Assembly: GCA_037039925.1 (NCBI GenBank)
Contig: JAXRKP010000616.1
Span: 151,001-215,000, forward strand
Direction of reading: 5' to 3'
DNA from: Doris montereyensis
Taxonomy: Eukaryota; Mollusca; Gastropoda; Nudibranchia; Dorididae
Length of the DNA stretch: 64,000 bases
How positions within the stretch are numbered: position 1 is the first letter of the stretch; every line of letters begins with the position of its first letter. Position numbers and translations under genes: made by a program. The notes below the pieces were generated by a model. That model was not told where the DNA came from, searched no databases, and worked only from the letters and a program-made list of their open reading frames with translations. Shown here one piece after another: positions 20,491 through 31,722 of the stretch.

Positions 20491-21774
20491 ATGAACAAAC
20501 TAAATCTCGACGAAGCTAGCTGTCATTAAAGACGAAAGTATCCTGAAATATGAATATCGTGAACATAAACCAGATTCTGGTAATATTAATCTAAATCAAA
20601 GTGGGAAATTAGAATCCTGATTAATAATCAAAACGTTTGCCTAGATATTATTGAAAGTTTCATAGCAATTGAAGGTGAATTAGAAATGAGGGTAACTTTA
20701 CAAGCAATTATGCTGACAAAGATAAAGTAACTTTAATTAATAATGCAATGATGTATTTGTTTTCTGATCTGATATAAAATATGCAGCTGGCAAGCAAGAG
20801 ATTGAAAGTATAAATAATACAGGAGAGACAACCACGATGATGGGGTATTTGAAATACCCGGGAGATTTTGAGACGACAAAAGGGTTGAATCAATTATAAT
20901 GGTATAGAGAAGGTAGTAATCATTTCGGAAGGAATAGTTTTAATATAAGATAAGACATCATTTAGTTCTTCAATGTATGGTATTGAACATGAATTATCAT
21001 TATATTATAGAAAATCTGAAGATAAAGATGCTATTATTGCTTAGTTTGAAAAAGTAGGAAATACTGCGGATGGAACTACTATTTTAGGAAACACCATGAC
21101 AAAGAATGGAAAAGTAGATTAAAAAAAGGTTTTTGGGGTTTGTTCCCCATGTTAAACCAAGTTTGGAATATGAAAATAAACTATTGACACAAATAAGAAA
21201 TAATATTAAATATGATATCGCTTATAAAAGATTTAGAAATCAATCAATAATTGTTCCTACTGGTGATAAATTTGAATGGAGATTGAGTACCAGTACTTCT
21301 CCAGAAAAAACCTAGATTTATCATTGTTGGATTTCAAGGGAAAAAAACCCACATGATCAAGATGAATTTGATAAGTCACTGTTTTATCACGCAAACCTAA
21401 AGAATATTTCCGTAACACTTGATTCAAGAACATAGCCAGAAGTGCAATATGATATAAACTTTGAAAAAAATAAATTTAACAGAATGTTTAGTGAAGCTGT
21501 TGATTTCAAGAAAAATGCTTTGGGGATGAAACTAGTGTTAATATGACTCCTTTTAATTATGTGGATCACTATCCAATACTTGTTGTTGATGTAAATAATC
21601 AAATTGAAAAAGTCAAAGATGGGGTTACTGATATTAATGTGAACATGAATTTTAATAAAGAGTGTCAATGATTTAAACGCATATGCAGTTATTGTATCAG
21701 GTATAATAATTAGAATGGAAAGTGATGGAAGTGGGGTAAGAATTATTCAGTACACTACACATTCATTTTTTTAA
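20491..21774 (+). pseudogene. Major capsid protein (double jelly-roll), Polinton
   Basis: Forms the hexon-like capsid shell. Start ATG 20491 (MNKLNLDEAS). Recognisable parts are KPDSGNINLNQSGKLE, VTLINNAMMYLFSD, MGYLKYPGDFE, RFRNQSIIVPTGDKFEW (about 21230-21285), NYVDHYPILVVDVNNQ and INVNMNFNKE, ending YTTHSFF at the TAA 21772-21774. At ~428 codons it is slightly shorter than usual family members. More than ten frame changes or stops break it. Its stop overlaps the polymerase stop on the other strand within TTAA at 21771-21774. Confidence 0.8.
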
Positions 21775-24700
21775 CATTCCTCATCATCATTATATTCATT
21801 TATTTCTTCGTGAATATATAAATCATTTAAATTAATATTATTCCTTTCTATCATGTCGTAATTAATCTCTTTAGAACTGTGTGGATGCATTATATAATTC
21901 TCTTCAGGTGCCTTCCGCTTCACTAAGTTAATGTTTGCAAATAACTTTTTGATTTGTTTATCATTGTCATCTGGAAAGAACACACCTTTACCTTTACCAA
22001 ATTATTTTTTCACAGTTTACTCATTTTAATTTCAATCTCTTCCTTGTTAAACATTTTAATGAAATCTGTTGGTTTTAATACATCCTTCTGAAAACCTTTA
22101 CATTGTAAATTACATATTTGTTTTGTTATAATACCCCTTCATTATCAATGACGTAGACTATCTTAACTTTGGGTGCTAAAAACAATCCATAGAATATTCT
22201 TGCACCGTTATCTAAATCATTGGATAGTTTACCTAATTCCACATCATCTAAAAACTTCTTTTCTTTTAATATTTTAACAACATTTTCTTTAACATAAACG
22301 CTATCACAATCAGTGTAATAAACATGCGGTTCTTTAAACCCATCAATCTCTAAAACAAAATCATTCATTAATCTTTTAGAATGAGACAAAATAAAGGTTC
22401 CTAAATGTGAAGGCATTAATTGTTTTGGTAATTCATCTCCAATATTCTCTCTATGTAATATTGATTGTGTTTCATTTTTTCATATTTTATATTAGCAGTA
22501 TAGTTTTTTTCTTAATGTTTCTTCATTCCATAAATAACTGCTAATATATCCTTCTGAACCATTTCCCCATATATATAGAGAATTTAATAATAACTGTACC
22601 AATGCATAACCAACCTTATTTTTCTTCTCTTTGAATTTCTTCTTAAGATCATATAACTCATAAACATATTCTCTAAATGGGTTAATTGAAAAGTTTTCTT
22701 CATAAACTAATCTATCAAATATATTAATTATTTTTCCTCCACATGTGACAATTTCTTGAATATCAACCGATGTTAGAGTATCACAACATCGTCCTGTTCA
22801 ACTTCTCAAAACCTCTGTTTTATATACTTAATCCTTACAGAAAACATATTATCTGGATATATATATACAATACTTTAAATATACCAGTTTTTGGTCTAAA
22901 CTGTTGATTGTTAAATATATCCGGAAATTTTTTTTCTTCTGTTTTTCTTTTAAATAATCTAGCCGATTCTGCTGCAGGATATTTTGAATTTAGATCCGCC
23001 ATTGCAGATGAATATAATGAGTTAATATCTAACGCAATCATCATTTCTACTTCTTTAATGTTTTTATTTCTGCTGTTATATTATTAAAAGTCATTTAACT
23101 CAATTATTGTTTCTAATTCATTTGCTTTCCCTCAATATTTAGCTAATATCTTTCCCACTTCTTCACTTCATCAAACTTCTTTAACACTTTTTCTAATAAA
23201 CAATCTTGTTAACTTATCGGAATGTGCATATATTTTTTCTTCTTTCTCATTCCTTTTCTTTATCCATGATTCAAATGTTAATGAAGATGATGTCAAATTA
23301 CATTGCATTTTCTGTCCAGTCAGATCTCTCATCATTAAATTATATAACGACACTCAACCGGCTAAACAAAGAACATCATTTTTTAAATATGGAACCCATT
23401 CGTTTTGCCTTTCTAAATAGTTGTCTTTATTTATTCCCTTAATATTGAAATCAATCTTTTGAATATTCTTTGGAAGTTTATAATCTTAACCCCATTTTAA
23501 TAAACTTGTTTTCACGTGTTGTAAGGAACATCTTAAATGAATTTTCTGTTCTTTTGTTTTATTATATGTCTGCCATTTCTTTTCAATAAAAGTGTTATTA
23601 AGAGTTACATTCAATAAGCTGTTACCTCGTTTTATAGGAGGTTTTGACATATGGACATTTTCGATTATAATTTCGGAATCAAAGTCTGATCCATTATGAT
23701 CAATTAAAGTAAAGGCAGATTTATTTTTTTAATTTTTGATAAGTATTTAAAATATTGTTCAATACAATCTTCATCTATAAATAATCTAACGTGTTTATTT
23801 ACTAATCTTTCATATCTATCTTCAGCTATATTTTCTTCACAAAATCACAGAAAAGTTTTTTCCCACAACTATTAATTAGATTTAAACTAATTGATGCTAG
23901 TGGAACTTGTTTACCAGTTTCATCGGCAAGTGTTTCAATATCATATATTTGCGTCCTAAGATCTATTTCTTCTTCTATGTCTGTTTTACATCTATACAGT
24001 TGTACTTTTTTTACATCATCATTTAATTTTTTCCATTGTTTATAATTTGCCTCAATTTCCTTAATTCCTTCATTTTTATTATTTCCATCAATTAAACAAT
24101 AATGACCAATAGAATAATTATTTGGATTATGAAAGTAATATACGAAGTTATAAACTTTATCGACTTTTAAAGATAATTATGTCTATCACTTGGATTAAAA
24201 TACACTACAACATCGTTAAAAATTCATTAAATCTTAAAAACTTAGCATTAGACATCATAAATGGAATAATTTTCTTATCCTTATCCCCATGTTCCTTATA
24301 AACAAATTATTTGTACTTTTCCATATGTTTCTTTTCAGTCAATCATTCATAACATTTAATAAAGCACCTATTCTCTGGTTGGATATAGCAGTATTTTCCT
24401 TTATGTTCTTTGATAGAACACACAAATGTTGTTCCGTCTCCTTCTTAGATTTTTCAACTTTTCTGAACTTATCTAATCCATATTGAATATTTCCAGTAAA
24501 ACATATTTCATTCATATGTGAATTCGTTTCTAACGTTTCAATATAAGTTTCTAGTTGTTTAATACAATAGAAACTACCTTTGCCTCTTATCTTATATTCT
24601 TCAAATTCATCACTGTTATTTGTTTTTATTTTTCCATTAAGAGAAACAATATTTCCTCATTAATCAATTGTTTCATTTGAATAACAACTTCAGTAAAAGT

Positions 24701-25533
24701 TTTATTATGAACATATATAGAATTTGATAGGTCTTGATTATTTAGATTTTTTAACTTGTTTGTATAATGACTGATTTTATCTTGGTATTCGTCTTCATCT
24801 TCATCATTATTTGCGTTGCTTCTTTTCTTTGTATATTTATGAACCTCTTGTTTTCTGTAAGAAAAATTATATTTTGAGAAGCCTTGTAACTTGTTTGCTT
24901 CGTAATTAATGTTTCTCTCTTTGATTATGTCATTTAGTTTTTTAACTTTAATTATTTCTTCATTATAAAGATTGATATTGATATATTTAACTCTCAACCT
25001 TTTGGTCTTTACATTACGGTATCAATTTTATCTTCTTTAATGCTTCATTCTTCTTAGATGTATATTTACTATTACGTTTATTTATCTCTTCTCGATCATA
25101 TTTTATTTGTTCATTCTTTCGATCTGCTCTCTTTTGAATATCTGCGTAAGATTGGCACTCCTTACATTGAGCCTTTCTCCCACCCTTCTTAGCTGCGTCA
25201 ATTCTATAATCATTAATAGATTTAGTAGTATTACATTTAAATTTGAATACATTTCTCTTTTTTATAGGGGTCATTTTATAGGAATAAATTTATGGTAGAC
25301 AAATTATTTAAACTTTTTTTTCCTTGATACTCGTTTTGATAATTACAATTTCTTTCAATAAATTCTTGATAAGCCTGTTTATACTTTTCTTTGTTATTTT
25401 GATAATGTCTTTGCTTTGCTAGTCTTCTGCAATTTTTACAAGAAAAACTTACACCACAAGATTTACTTGGGTCTTTATGATATTCACTTAATAATTTAAA
25501 CTAATAACATCTGGTGCATTTTTTCCCTTCCAT
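21771..25533 (-). pseudogene. Protein-primed type B DNA polymerase, Polinton
   Basis: Replicates the linear element from its ends. N-terminal zinc-ribbon motifs GKKCTRCY/FSCKNCRR (25533-25440) and a second C...CKEC module (25274-25110) precede a charged region. The exonuclease motifs are YDIETLADE (about 23951-23921), DHNGSDFD (about 23710-23671) and YLKNDVLCL (about 23392-23367). Palm motif A is LDINSLYSSAM (about 23032-23000), motif B is LLNSLYIWGN (about 22600-22565) and motif C is YYTDCDSVYV (22320-22290). All catalytic acidic residues remain encoded, but many stops and frame changes separate them. The full span of ~1250 codons is normal for Polintons. It ends against the capsid gene. Confidence 0.9.
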
Positions 25534-25589
25534 TTTATACATATTTTTTATTATTAAGGAATATTACCCCTTAGAAGTAGGAGATAATT

Positions 25590-25924
25590 CAAATATATTG
25601 TTATAGAAGCATTTTCGTTTGTCTGAGGCTGAGCGAGATCTCAAACCTAAGAATATTACTAGAATTATAGTTGTAGAGGATTGATACTTAACACACCCTC
25701 TTAGTTTTGTTTCTCCGAGTAAATTATTTTTGGTATTATTATTAAGTGTGTATTTTACTTTGAGATGATTTTGCATGTAGCGGAACTCTTTAAGAAATAT
25801 TTTTAGCATTAGGTGAAAAGACCCTAAATTAATGTATTTGTTAGGTTTTGGAATATCATGCGCGGGGCGAAGCAAAACGAAGTGGAGCGAAGGGATGCGG
25901 GATATTCCAAAACCCCATACTACT
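25590..25924 (-). repeat. Polinton right terminal inverted repeat
   Basis: Inverse counterpart of 11840-12169; it ends CCCCATACTACT. The outer part forms its own hairpin (arms 25844-25858 and 25899-25914) with a GC-richer loop containing several GCGAAG/GGAGCGAAG repeats. The repeats have diverged from the left copy, most in this loop. Confidence 0.95.
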
Positions 25925-25930
25925 TACCCT
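25925..25930 (+). repeat. Polinton target-site duplication, right
   Basis: TACCCT, identical to 11834-11839. Confidence 0.95.
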
Positions 25931-26100
25931 TCGGTTGCCCAAAACCAGCCTGCAAGGCAGCAGGTTGTTATTTTCTTTCAGGGTTAACTCCCTTAGCCTT
26001 TGGTCAACCAAGACCAGCCTGCAAGGCAGCAGGAGACTCGTGGAGAGTGGGGCCGCCTAATTCCCGTACAGGTGCTTACCTGTCCACTGCTCGGGGCGAT
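25925..26100 (-). mobile_element. LINE A1, 5' part split off by the Polinton
   Basis: Joined to 11839 and with one TACCCT removed, this restores a run of ~66-bp tandem units. AACCAGCCTGCAAGGCAGCA occurs at about 25942 and, as a close relative, at about 26013, and TTCAGGGTTAACTC lies at 11816-11829 and again at 25976-25990. The region is GC-richer than its surroundings and looks like the 5' untranslated/promoter part of the minus-strand LINE. The outer limit near 26100 is approximate. Confidence 0.7.
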
Positions 26101-26923
26101 ACATCCGAAAAAGTATTAATGGTGTGCACTGACACTTTTGAGTTACAGATAGATGCATTTCATTTTTTTTTCTTCTGTGATATCACCATTGACATATGAG
26201 TGCTGTTTACATTGTTAATGTTAAGAAGTGTAAAAGACAAGGGGAAAGGAAGCATTGAAAATTGATGTCACTCAAGATCATTCACACTTTCACATTTTAT
26301 TTGCTGAGCTGTTGAATGTAGGTATGAGTACCATGGGGTTTTCATCAATACCACATCCATGTTATCAGTCTAAAGTCTTATAACTTACAAACTTTCTCAT
26401 AGATTCATGGATTTTCTGGTCTGCAATATTTATATCTATATATTAAATCTGAGTTGATCGCTCTTTGTTCATCAAAGGGTTTGTTGCCAGACCATGAAGA
26501 GGAACCATATTTTGTATGTAGGTTTTAAAGGATCTCATTCTCAAGATAATTTTTATTAAAGGAAGTTTCTACCAGAAGTGACGTCTAAGTACTGAAAATT
26601 TCTTTGAGTACACTTTTCATTTGCCGAAGCCGTCATTTTGAACAGGCTGCATGATTAAAAAGTTGGAATAGTACCATTCATGCCTACCTGCGGAACATCA
26701 GAATCGAATACTAACTCGATCTAATAATCGTACTTAGCATCAACCAGAAGTGTAACATGCTTATAACTTACCGGGTATATAATATACATTATAAGAATCT
26801 GAGAATCTTGATCTGATATAAATCACATTTGTATTCAATGGATGTGGCATGAAAAATTGTTTTGACCAGCTTTCTGTCTTGTCATTGTGTGTCAGTGATT
26901 GAGTCATGTGTCTGTCTGGAATT

Positions 26924-27173
26924 AAAGGGGTCATTTCAATAGTGTGCCTATGTCCATTTTTGTAAACAGAGATAATCCTAAGGAAAAAAGGATATGATAC
27001 GTCTTGAAAAGTGTGAAAATGATATGATGAAAATAAATCACGTTTACACTATTTACAGCCATTTGAAATTTCGAATTCCCAAACCCAACAGTTCTAATGT
27101 CCATGGTTTTTGTCATTTTGCCTCTAAATGACGTAATTGTGACTTAGGCACACTATAGAAATGACCCCTTCAA
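26924..27173. mobile_element. MITE with ~27-bp inverted ends
   Basis: The left end AAAGGGGTCATTTCAATAGT (26926) and the right end ACTATAGAAATGACCCCTT (to 27171) are inverse copies that continue through GTGTGCCTA. About 250 bp, non-coding. A possible AATT duplication flanks it. Confidence 0.75.
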
Positions 27174-27274
27174 TTGTTTGTCGTAGACATATTGATATTT
27201 TGTAAATTATGTATTTTGACTGATGATATGTGTTTTATCACACGTTTTCTGTATTGCGCTTGGAGCCTGCCTCT

Positions 27275-27365
27275 ATGGATTGAGCGCTATATAAATGTCT
27301 ATTATTATTATTGTTATTAGTAGTAGTAATAGTAACAGTAGCAGTAGCAGTAGTAGTATTTACTC
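27275..27365 (+). repeat. SINE/LINE 3'-type tail with ATT microsatellite
   Basis: Reads TTGAGCGCTATATAAATGTC followed by ATT and AGT triplets. This tail type is common in repeats of marine invertebrates. Confidence 0.6.
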
Positions 27366-27600
27366 GTGCCCTAGCCAAGTGGTTAAGCTGCTGGACTTGG
27401 GATCATGAGGTCCTGGATTCAAGTTTGGGCAATGCTAGGTCCAATATGTGTTTCTTGTGAAAAATACTCAATGCTATTAACAGTGTATTCCCTCTCAACC
27501 CAGGGATAAAAGACTACCATCAGCAGCTGAGGACTCAAACTTGCAATAAACTAGTATTATGTCTAGGAGGTGACTCTTATTATTAAGTGCTTGTTACATA
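27366..27600 (+). mobile_element. tRNA-derived SINE, family 1, copy c
   Basis: The best preserved head of the family: CTAGCCAAGTGGTTAAGCTG (A-box region) and TGGATTCAAG (B-box region), 27370-27424. The body has GCTAGGTCCAA, TCAACCCAGGGA and TAGGAGGTGACTCTTATTAT as in the other copies. Confidence 0.75.
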
Positions 27601-27630
27601 TAATCAACCCTTTTCTTTTTTTTTTAACAG

Positions 27631-27885
27631 AATAGTCATCATAAAAAATGGATTTGCCTTCCCATTTCGCAAAACCTTGATCCTTTGTCTTGCCCTTACA
27701 ATTACTTAAACTTCAAGTCTGCTGAGAGCTCAATTAAGTTCTTGCAGCACACCATATCAGAGAAGGACATCTCAGAATTTCATGTTGGTAGTACATACGT
27801 TCTTTCAATTCCAACTTTTAACAACAGTGACGACATTTCCATTGCTTTGTATTGTACTCAAAACTGGGACGTGAATGTTGCTCAG
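27631..27885 (+). CDS. Host gene exon 3 of the window
   Basis: The acceptor TTTTAACAG ends at 27630 and the donor is GTAAGC at 27886. It has 85 codons in phase 0, open throughout: it starts NSHHKKWICLPISQN and ends YCTQNWDVNVAQ. The part from KSAESSIKFLQHTISEKD onwards, continuing into exon 4, has the spacing of a divergent macro domain. That assignment rests mainly on exon 4. Confidence 0.8.
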
Positions 27886-28209
27886 GTAAGCATGCTCAAA
27901 GTGTCTTATGATCCATTTATTGATTGTATATTAAATTACAAAATTGTCAGGTAGCAGAAGGCAGATGAATCTGTTTGAGTTTATTCAATTAATCATTAAG
28001 ATCATTTTCTCTCTGTCTATAAATTTCAAGAAGTCGTTATTTTTGCATATAAGGTTTTTGTGAGCAAGCATAACATTCCCTTTTTGCTTCAATTTCAAAA
28101 GATCATGTATTGTGAAATTAAGAAATTCTACATTTCCCATGTTTTGTTCTTGCTTTTCTGTTCTTTGTTTTTTACTCATGAAACTACTTTCATCTTTTTC
28201 AATTCAAAG
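27886..28209 (+). other. Host gene intron 3
   Basis: A short GT-AG intron of 324 bp, AT-rich. No repeat or gene is seen in it. Confidence 0.75.
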
Positions 28210-28409
28210 TCGATTGAACATAGCATAAATAGCTGTCTGCAAGTTGCTTCTCAGGGGAAGAATGTGTACATCTATCCCCCGGGTATGAACCTTAAATATC
28301 CAGTAGCGTTTACCGTTCAGAAATGTCTAAAAGCATTGGCCAAGAAAAAGAAGCATTCAGCAAGTTCGATTCCATAAACCTTGTTGTTCCTGACATAAAA
28401 ATGCGTGAG
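28210..28409 (+). CDS. Host gene exon 4 of the window, macro-like
   Basis: The acceptor AATTCAAAG ends at 28209 and the donor is GTAGGT at 28410. The first frame gives SIEHSINSCLQVASQGKNVY, then PPGMNLKYPVAFTVQKC, which resembles the late part of a macro (ADP-ribose-binding) domain. The last part is in another frame (EAFSKFDSINLVVPDIKMRE). The exon is 200 nt where a multiple of three is needed, so a one-base loss in the run AAGAAAAAGAAG (about 28345) is likely. The macro assignment is tentative. Confidence 0.6.
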
Positions 28410-28830
28410 GTAGGTTTGCTTCAATTTATTGTTGAAAAGTCTAACTGTATGGTTTGGGAAGAAGAATAGGAGGAGGAGGGAGACGGTACTGGAACTTGTT
28501 TTCTTGTTTGGTTTTTATTCTAGGGGAGGGGGTGCTTTTGGGGTTTGTGTTTTTTGTTGTTGAGATTAATGGTGGGGAATGGGGAGGGGCATGTCTGTGT
28601 TTCAGGGGTTACTTGTTGCTTTTTCAAACAAATTTCTGTTTACCATTTAAGTATTAAGATTTGTTGAAAATCTGTTTTGCCTTCATCTTCATCATTTAAT
28701 ATTACTTTTACTAGACCTCCGGGGTTGTTGATATCTAAATAGAATATCCTAAGATGACACAGGCTCTGCTAGTGTGTTTAACTCTATGTACATCTGTTCA
28801 TGCCTTCAATTATTGCAGTAATGGACTATA

Positions 28831-29727
28831 TAGTAGTGACCGCTTAAATACCCAGTGCTTGGGAAAGCAGAGAACACGGGCATTTACTTCATTTAGGCAA
28901 AACAGGCATTTAGGCGAAAGAAGATCAGGGGCAACAATTTCGGGTGGGGGGGGGGGAGCGGTGATGATCACCAAGATTCATAATCTTCATATGTTCGTAG
29001 CCAGATCATTTGTTATAGAAAAGTCATTATTTAACGTGAGAAATAGGGACACCTGGAAACCATTTAGCACTGAAGTAGTGAGCACGCAGACTTGCTGACT
29101 ATCGCTCACCACGAAGACTTGAAAGCACAATGAATATAGCCAATGTGAGACGGGGAGCATTAAACTGTTCACACCTTGTCCCTTGATTGCGATGTAAGCC
29201 TGTCTTACCAAAAACGCCAGGTGATTGCATGCCACTTACAACATCAAGAAAGAGATGTGGGCGGAGTCCACTTAGACTGTTCAATTCTAATTGCTTAGTG
29301 ACAAACCAGTAATTCAATTCAATTCAACTCAATTCAATTGGTCCAATAGGATGAAGACTGTGCTGTACAGTGGATGGAGTTAAGAAGAGAACACTGGTCA
29401 CCCTTTATTACATTACAATGGATAGGTAATGAAGGATGGTCACAATGCATGGCACATTGTTGATGGGCTTTAGCCCTATTAGCGACGGGGTTATATATAT
29501 GAATAAAATCTTCTTTTTCTTTTCTTAATCCATTAGGGACATATTTTATGATAATTTGCATAAAATGATACCCGCAGTTGCCGTTGAGACCAGGCATTTA
29601 GGCTAAAATCTTGGTTTTGAGGCATTTCAAGGGGCAATAGATATAGGAAAAAAACGGTTTCACCAAGATTGCGGGTATATAGGCAAAGCTGGCATTATGG
29701 CGGCGGACATTTAGGCGGTCACTACTG
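28831..29727. mobile_element. Pogo/Tc1-like MITE with TA duplication, 897 bp
   Basis: The left end is TA-TAGTAGTGACCGCTTAAAT and the right end ATTTAGGCGGTCACTACTG-TA; they are inverse copies. Inside, ATTTAGGC occurs several times. No transposase was seen. The right end of a relative occurs at about 52058-52074. Confidence 0.7.
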
Positions 29728-30177
29728 TACTACAATTATTATTTTTCCCCCTACTTATGCTTTTTTTTTATGTCCTTGCATCTGTCACTCATCTTGGTTT
29801 GCAATCATGGGGAAACATTGTCTAGGTACAATGAACGACAATGGCAAAATACTAGCAGAATTTGCACCTCAAATAGCCTGGCCATGGGAGGAATAATATT
29901 CCTACACAAAAACAGTCATCAAACTACCTGGATTTCACCAGATGAAATGATGTTATACAAAATTTCAAGGATCTCTGAAAATTGTCAGAGTTTTTAGGGG
30001 TGTGGATATAGGATCAGATCATCACCTTGCACTGGCCAAACTTACACTGAGATGAAAAAGTTGCATGACAATAGATAATCTCAAGTTTGAATTTGAAGTG
30101 AATCTGTTACAGTCAAAACCAAAGAAAGAAGAATTTCAACTGGAGCTGAAAAACAAGTGTGAACTTTCACCTGACGT

Positions 30178-30428
30178 ATAGTCAGTAGAACGTCTCTGTA
30201 CCACACAGGAGGCCCGAGTTCAATTCCCAGTCCGGGCACATTTTCTGGTCCTCCTGTTGATCCAGCAGCGAAATAGGTAGCTGGGTCTATTCAAACTCAG
30301 TGGAAGTAAAGGTGGCGTGGAAAGCAATGACAAACTACCACATTATGCCGTATGCCTTGAAAAATCATGACTTTAATCTTGATTACCCTCCGCTCAGCTC
30401 TAAGTATGGGATTTACTTTTTACAGGAG
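30178..30428 (+). mobile_element. tRNA-derived SINE, family 2, copy a
   Basis: A shortened head (GTCAGTAGAACGTC...) with AGGCCCGAGTTCAATTCCCA as B-box region, then GGTCCTCCTGTTGATCC, AGGTGGCGTGGAAAGCAATG and an end CTAAGTATGGGATTTACTTT. It inserted into LINE B. The minus-strand copy at 62335-62594 has the complete head. Confidence 0.8.
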
Positions 30429-31434
30429 GAAGATGTTGAATCACAATGATAGAAGATCAAAGTAATATTTACATCTACCTGTCATAATGTATCAGTATCA
30501 GGGAAAAAAGAAAAAAGGAATGGGTCAGACGTCTCATTACAAGATAGAAAGGAGGAGATTAAAGAAAGTAGCCTTAAACAATAGTCGAACCAGAGTTGGA
30601 AGAGAAAAAGCACGCAGTGAATACTCTGAAGCAATGAAAGAAATTGGAAGATCCCTTTAAAAGAGACAAAGAAACCTACCTAAATGAAATTTTAAAAAGG
30701 CTAAAAAAAAAACTGCAGCAAGTAGCCATATGAGAATCCTCCATAAAACAACACAAATTATTTCTGGTAAAAGTAAAAGATGCCAACCAGAAATGCCTGT
30801 CAAAGACTTGGGAAACACCATTTTTTGACAGAGAAACACAGATGAGAAGAACGGAAGAACATTTTCAAACCCTGCTAAATAGACCTGACCCAGAGGGCCC
30901 GATAAAGATAATACCGCCTTCACAATCCACTTACCAACAAAGAAGTGGTCAAGGCCATAAAACAACTTAACTCTGGGAAAGCAGCAGAACCTGATCATAT
31001 TCCAACAGAGGCTCTGAAAGTTCATACTAGGACAACAGCCGATACACTACACAGATTATTTACAAAGGTCTTGAAGGAGGAACAGTTCCTTAAAGAGTTG
31101 AAGAAAGGACATACAATAAAACTACAAAAAGAAAGAAGACCCTGCTAATTGTTACACTTGCAGACGAGTAACACTTATATCTATACCCAGCGAAGTGTTC
31201 AGCCGTAAACTGCTTGACTGAACCGAAGATACTGTCGATGTACACATCTGAGAAATGAACAGGCTTGATCGATCACGTACATACCAAATCGCCACTTTAA
31301 ATTAAATAGCTGAACAATCCAACAAGTGGAACTCCCCTCTTCTTATCAATTTTATAGATTATGAGAGGTATTTGACAGTGTAGACAGATCTCTCTCTGGA
31401 AAATCATACGACACTAAAAGCTATGAGTTTTGAT

Positions 31435-31722
31435 TTGATTTGATTTGATTTTATCCACATCCATAACTAAGATGATCTTAAGGGTTTTGTCAGGCTTGTT
31501 TAATTTTGCCCGGGCTGCCCTGTAAACAGCAAAGGAGTCTTTAACATGCAACGAGTGTTATGATCTGCACAGAGGACCTGTTTTATCGTCCATCCCCTAT
31601 GAGACAAGGTGTCAACCCATCGATCTGAGCCAGGGGGTGCTAAAAAAAGCTCATGACAGGCACCAACCCACAACCTTTTGATTGAGGCTGACACTTTGTC
31701 CTGGGACCACCAAGTCCCTTGC
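31435..31722 (-). mobile_element. tRNA-derived SINE, family 3, copy b
   Basis: Same family as 6444-6746: head AGGGACTTGGTGGTCCCAGG (from 31722), GGTTGTGGGTTGG B-box region, GCCCGGGCTGCCCTGTAAAC body and an ATCAAATC-repeat tail at the left. It interrupts the LINE B reverse transcriptase. No clear duplication is visible. Confidence 0.75.

Larger units (their letters stand above)
11840..25924. mobile_element. Polinton/Maverick (adintovirus-like) DNA transposon, decayed
   Basis: A 14,085-bp virus-like transposon. It is bounded by TACCCT duplications and ~330-bp terminal inverted repeats that begin AG, as known for the superfamily. It encodes relics of every hallmark gene: packaging ATPase, penton-like and major capsid proteins, adenain-like protease, retroviral-type integrase and protein-primed polymerase B. 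It adds a HNH endonuclease, a PLA2-like protein and several small virion-type proteins. Gene blocks are + (12187-17059), - (17116-19800), + (19819-21774) and - (21771-25533). It is visibly more AT-rich than the host sequence. All genes have stops or frameshifts, so it cannot work as it stands. It lies inside a LINE in a host intron. Confidence 0.96.
8579..27630 (+). other. Host gene intron 2, enlarged by nested elements
   Basis: A 19-kb intron ending in TTTTTTTTTAACAG. It contains repeat R copy 2 (8955-9410), LINE A1 (9427-11839 and 25925-about 26100) with a Polinton inside it (11840-25924), a MITE (26924-27173) and a SINE (27366-27600). Without the LINE and Polinton it would be about 2.4 kb. 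Stretches 8579-8954 and 26101-26923 hold nothing I can identify. Confidence 0.75.

Noticed and set aside
11840..25924. Prophage, giant-virus insertion or contamination
   Set aside because: Polinton-type target duplications within an animal LINE, and the gene set, fit a Polinton. No phage operons or ribosome-binding sites are seen.
28450..28600. G-rich stretch as a regulatory G-quadruplex or promoter
   Set aside because: G-runs are present, but it lies in an intron without any other sign of a promoter; sequence alone does not support a function.
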